Positions 7,080 to 9,057 of a DNA stretch of 9,057 nt are shown one piece after another. The translations under genes and the position numbers were made by a program. The DNA is from Actinomycetota bacterium (GTDB lineage Bacteria; Actinomycetota; Acidimicrobiia; Acidimicrobiales; SZUA-35): NCBI GenBank assembly GCA_027730885.1, contig JAQCHM010000112.1, forward strand, positions 1 to 9,057, in the 5' to 3' direction. The notes below the pieces were generated by a model, which saw only the letters and a list, made by a program, of their open reading frames with translations, was not told where the DNA came from and made no database searches. Numbering within the stretch: position 1 is the first letter of the stretch; every line of letters begins with the position of its first letter.

Positions 7080-7711
7080 ACCGTTGGATCGTGCCGCTGT
7101 CGCGTGGCATTGATTTCCTGCGCCTGCTCAACGGCGCGAAGTTCACTGTCCCGTTCGAGTTGAAGTTGGTCACATCGACCAATCTCGATCCCAATTCGCT
7201 CGGCGACGACGCCTTTCTGCGTCGCTTGCGCAACAAGGTCTTCGTCGGCCCCATCACCGAGACCGCGTTCAACTGGATCCTCGTGCGAACCGCACAGGCT
7301 CGCCAGATCGAGGTCACGGCGGAATCGGCCCAGCACCTTCGCCGGGTCTGCAATCACTTCCTCGGAGAGTTACGCCCCTATGTTGCCGTCGACTTCTGCG
7401 AACTGATGTTGGGCATCTGCAGGTACGAAGGGATGGCGCCGGTGCTGGAGATACCAATGATCAACCGCGTCGCCGGCGTCTACTTCGTGTCCGACGGATC
7501 CAAGGCTCCGCTGGAGCCGACGAGTCAAATGCATCCGGCCACCCAGCCGATGGCCCAGGCCACGCCCCGGCCGCAACAACCGGCCGCCGCTCCCCCAGTG
7601 GGGCTCCAACACCTGGCCGGAGCCGTCGGATCTCACGGCCAGCCCGGCGTCGGCTGGCCCCAAGAACCGGGACGGCTCCGCTCAGCCTCCACCTACGCCT
7701 TGGCCTGGTAG
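6881..7711 (+). CDS. AAA+ ATPase, C-terminal part (Walker B, sensor 1, arginine region) in the shifted frame
   Basis: This is the continuation of the same ATPase in the -1 frame, reading QGIDRRWVVCDRPIVIVGG from 6881. An annotation tool would probably start it at GTG 6929. With numbering of the rejoined protein, Walker B is ILVVDD with D262 and D263, sensor 1 is TSTN with N310, and LRRLRNK (322-328) is the likely arginine-finger region. A helical lid domain follows (about 335-400, including HLRRVCNHFLGEL). The last 70 or so residues are Pro/Gln/Ala-rich and probably disordered. The stop is TAG 7709-7711. The tail is ambiguous, because another frame there reads P-rich (GSAQPPPTPWPGRSS) to a TGA at 7719-7721. 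A second small indel, for example at the C-run near 7591-7595, is therefore possible. I know related AAA+ proteins with this winged-helix/AAA+ layout but cannot assign a confirmed role. Confidence 0.78.
   Translation, partial: QGIDRRWVVCDRPIVIVGGELSPKMLDLEYDTISGAYTTPIQMQSNNGILVVDDLGRQVIRPDELLNRWIVPLSRGIDFLRLLNGAKFTVPFELKLVTSTNLDPNSLGDDAFLRRLRNKVFVGPITETAFNWILVRTAQARQIEVTAESAQHLRRVCNHFLGELRPYVAVDFCELMLGICRYEGMAPVLEIPMINRVAGVYFVSDGSKAPLEPTSQMHPATQPMAQATPRPQQPAAAPPVGLQHLAGAVGSHGQPGVGWPQEPGRLRSASTYALAW
6896..6923. repeat. 10-bp perfect inverted repeat just downstream of the ATPase frame break
   Basis: CGATGGGTCG (6896-6905) pairs exactly with CGACCCATCG (6914-6923) around an 8-nt loop. A second, mutually exclusive hairpin, CATCGA-CCG-TCGATG (6886-6900), overlaps its left arm. 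Both lie within 20 nt of the CCCC run at 6878-6881 where the reading frame changes. Confidence 0.75.
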
Positions 7712-7949
7712 ATCAAGTTGAACGGCGTCGACAGGACGACGTCCATCGACGAGTAGCCGGCGGCCTCGAAGACCTCCTTGGTCCGATGGGTTCCGGCCTG
7801 CGCGCCCAGCCCGAGACCGAGGTCCTGCGACAAGGAATTCGGTGTGCAGACGAAGGTCGAAGCGTTGTAGTTATCGCTGCGGCCGGATTGTCGGCGATGT
7901 TCTCCCGGCGGTTCGGCAAGGCGAACGGTTCGACCATCCCTCTGGTGGT
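7693..7949 (-). pseudogene. 3' remnant of a class I SAM-dependent methyltransferase gene, frameshifted
   Basis: Read on the minus strand, two frames together give the C-terminal end of a class I methyltransferase. From about 7949 to 7872 one frame reads TTRGMVEPFALPNRREN and then IADNPAAAI. From 7872 to the stop at 7695-7693 another frame reads NYNASTFVCTPNSLSQDLGL, then GLGAQAG, EVFEAAGYSSMDVVL and TPFNLIYQAKA. This order (VEPFA, ASTxxCTPNSLSQ, GAQAG, AGF/Y, TPFN) is characteristic of Rv2258c-like methyltransferases with an N-terminal winged helix. The SAM-binding domain and everything upstream (expected 200-300 residues) are absent. A zinc-ribbon gene occupies the next upstream DNA instead. 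One missing base around 7870-7874 explains the frame change. Its last codons overlap the end of the convergent ATPase gene by 19 bp. It is most likely non-functional. Confidence 0.72.
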
Positions 7950-8001
7950 GCGGATGTCGACCGGCGCCAAGTATGTCAGGTTTCTCCAGACCGTTCGCTC
8001 G

Positions 8002-8196
8002 TCAACGGCGACGGGTGTTGGATGCAAGAAGGTGCGTGCCGTCCCATGACCGTTCGGCGACGGCGAACGCATCGCCGCAATTGCGACAGCGCCGCAAGTC
8101 GACGTCGTCGCCGGCAACCGGCACCGGCTTCAGCTGTCGATGGTCCGACGAGCTGGCGGACATCCCACAGGTAGGGCAAACGATCTCGCTCGACAC
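8002..8196 (-). CDS. Small zinc-ribbon protein, 64 residues
   Basis: The gene starts at GTG 8196, supported by AGGAG (complement of 8204-8208) 7 nt upstream, and stops at 8004-8002. The protein has two Cys pairs, C7-x2-C10 (CPTCG) and C37-x2-C40 (CRNCG), which should bind one zinc ion. The spacing and the basic run before the second pair (DLRRCRNCGDAFAVAER) recall the N-terminal zinc ribbon of the regulator NrdR. The ATP-cone domain that makes up the rest of NrdR is absent, so this is not a complete NrdR. It could be a small nucleic-acid-binding or adaptor protein. The C-terminal part (SWDGTHLLASNTRRR) is short and basic. It lies divergent from the recombinase gene and just upstream of the methyltransferase remnant, on the same strand. 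Function unknown. Confidence 0.72.
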   Translation of the reverse strand: MSSEIVCPTCGMSASSSDHRQLKPVPVAGDDVDLRRCRNCGDAFAVAERSWDGTHLLASNTRRR

Positions 8197-8333
8197 GGCG
8201 TGTCTCCTGCATCTTCACGGTTCGGCCGATCGGCAGTCGCGCCTTGGCAGCGGGTCCTCTGCCAGGTCGATGCGACCCGGCTAGTCGCACTATCGGCCGT
8301 TCGGCCTGGGACATACGGCCTACGCTGGACCCG
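8197..8333. promoter_or_regulatory. Divergent intergenic region rich in short inverted repeats
   Basis: These 137 bp separate the zinc-ribbon gene (minus) from the recombinase gene (plus) and should hold both promoters. Visible small symmetric elements are GCCGATCGGC (8225-8234), TGGCAG/CTGCCA (8245-8250 and 8259-8264), TGCGAC/GTCGCA (8271-8276 and 8284-8289) and GGCCG-TT-CGGCC (8295-8306). Some are expected by chance at this GC content. An operator or recombination site is possible but unproven. Confidence 0.35.
8321..8326 (+). promoter_or_regulatory. Candidate -10 element (TACGCT) for a leaderless recombinase transcript
   Basis: TACGCT fits the actinobacterial TANNNT pattern and ends 7 nt before ATG 8334, the spacing expected if transcription starts at the A of the ATG. 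No Shine-Dalgarno sequence precedes this ATG, which agrees with a leaderless mRNA. No clear -35 element was found. Confidence 0.35.
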
Positions 8334-9057
8334 ATGGTTGAGTCGCTGCCGGAGTTGATCGACGAGTTCTTCCTGGCCCGCAAGCCCAAGAAGCACTCCG
8401 AGCACACGCTCGCGGCGTATCGCCGCGACTTCGGCGTCATCATCGCCGCCTTGGAGGAAACGCTCGAGCGACCGTCGAAGGACATCTACCCTGATCAGCT
8501 GAACGTGCGAACACTCCGCCGGGCATTCGCGGCCATCTCGCATCAGTCCGCGGCCACGATCTCTCGCACGTGGAGCACCTGGAATCAGTGGTTCTCGTTC
8601 CTGGTGGCCGAACAGATCGTCCCCGGCAACCCGATGGCCGCGATCGAGAAGCCTCGCGTCCCACGAAGCAGGCCGAAGGCCATCACCGGCGATGACAGCC
8701 TGCACCTGCTCCTGAAGACCGCAGCCGGCGGGGGAAGGACGACTCGCGACCCCTGGCCCGAGCGTGACCTGGCAGTGGTTGTCGTGCTGATCACGTGCGG
8801 CTTGCGCCTGGCCGAACTCCTCGAACTATCGCTGCGTTCACTCGACGGTCCTCAGGGTGATCGCGTCATCGGTGTTCGAGGAAAGGGCAACAAGGAACGC
8901 ACCGTGCCACTCGAGCCGGAGGTCGAAGCAATCGTGCGTGACTACCTCGAGTCGCGGCTTCGGCGCTTTCCCGGACGGATCGCCGCCGACGCAAAGCTGT
9001 TCGTCGACAACAAGGGACTGCCCATGCAACGAGGGGCTCTCCAGTATCTCGTCGATC
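8334..9057 (+). CDS. Tyrosine recombinase/integrase, XerC/XerD-like (3' end missing)
   Basis: The frame is open from ATG 8334 to the window end, giving 241 residues and no stop. Residues about 5-105 form the SAM-like, core-binding N-terminal domain (SEHTLAAYRRDFGVIIAALE, SAATISRTWSTWNQWFSFLV, then NPMAAIEKPRVPR). The catalytic domain begins near 120. Its first active-site Arg is R158 in TCGLRLAELLELSL, and the beta-hairpin Lys is K184 in GKGNKERTVPLEPE. The remaining residues (HxxR, His/Trp, nucleophilic Tyr) should lie past the edge. Such enzymes cut and rejoin DNA through a 3'-phosphotyrosine. The family includes the XerC/XerD dimer-resolution enzymes and integrases of mobile elements. The GKGNKER motif and domain layout favour Xer-like. 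No recognisable att or dif site is visible, so whether it is the housekeeping or a mobile recombinase is open. Confidence 0.9.
   Translation, partial: MVESLPELIDEFFLARKPKKHSEHTLAAYRRDFGVIIAALEETLERPSKDIYPDQLNVRTLRRAFAAISHQSAATISRTWSTWNQWFSFLVAEQIVPGNPMAAIEKPRVPRSRPKAITGDDSLHLLLKTAAGGGRTTRDPWPERDLAVVVVLITCGLRLAELLELSLRSLDGPQGDRVIGVRGKGNKERTVPLEPEVEAIVRDYLESRLRRFPGRIAADAKLFVDNKGLPMQRGALQYLVD

Noticed and set aside
7713..8117. 134-codon minus-strand frame as an intact gene
   Set aside because: Only its middle (GMVEPFALPN to NPAAAI) is meaningful, as part of the methyltransferase remnant. Its start overlaps the zinc-ribbon gene and its end is out of frame with the conserved C-terminus.
8130..8705. 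191-codon minus-strand frame over the recombinase 5' end
   Set aside because: Antisense to a clear recombinase reading frame and without recognisable motifs.

Overview
This is a high-GC window with dense, short-gapped genes and G/C-rich third positions. It reads like an actinobacterial chromosome. An Acidimicrobiia-type actinomycete is my guess from overall style only; no rRNA, tRNA or marker gene is present to confirm it.

Positions 1-5580 (+ strand) hold a nucleoside-type ABC importer operon. It begins with a BMP/PnrA-family substrate-binding lipoprotein, whose 5' end lies outside the window. A double-domain ABC ATPase (RbsA/NupO type) and two membrane permeases (NupP-like and NupQ-like) follow. 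The last three are translationally coupled: 10-bp gap, 4-bp ATGA overlap, 1-bp TGATG overlap. A 44-bp gap then leads to an isopenicillin N synthase-like 2-oxoglutarate/Fe(II) dioxygenase with its own strong ribosome-binding site. The arrangement suggests import of a nucleoside or nucleobase-like compound followed by oxidation in the cytoplasm; the substrate is not determinable here. A 34-nt perfect inverted repeat (16-bp arms, 2-nt centre) sits in the first codons of the ATPase gene.

Positions 5581-7711 hold a divergent pair. On the minus strand is a 155-residue protein of unknown function with a compact N-terminal domain and an acidic then Pro/Ala-rich tail. On the plus strand is an AAA+ ATPase with an N-terminal winged-helix region. 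Its reading frame is broken at a run of four C (6878-6881), so the Walker A half and the Walker B/sensor half lie in different frames, with strong hairpins just downstream of the break.

Positions 7693-9057 look like a remodelled region. A minus-strand fragment carries the C-terminal end of a class I SAM-dependent methyltransferase. It lacks its N-terminal part and carries its own frameshift. Next is a small GTG-started zinc-ribbon protein (minus strand), and divergent from it a XerC/XerD-like tyrosine recombinase that runs off the window end. Two adjacent broken genes beside a recombinase suggest either gene decay or rearrangement, or assembly/sequencing indels; raw reads would decide.

No CRISPR array, tRNA, rRNA or insertion sequence was seen.
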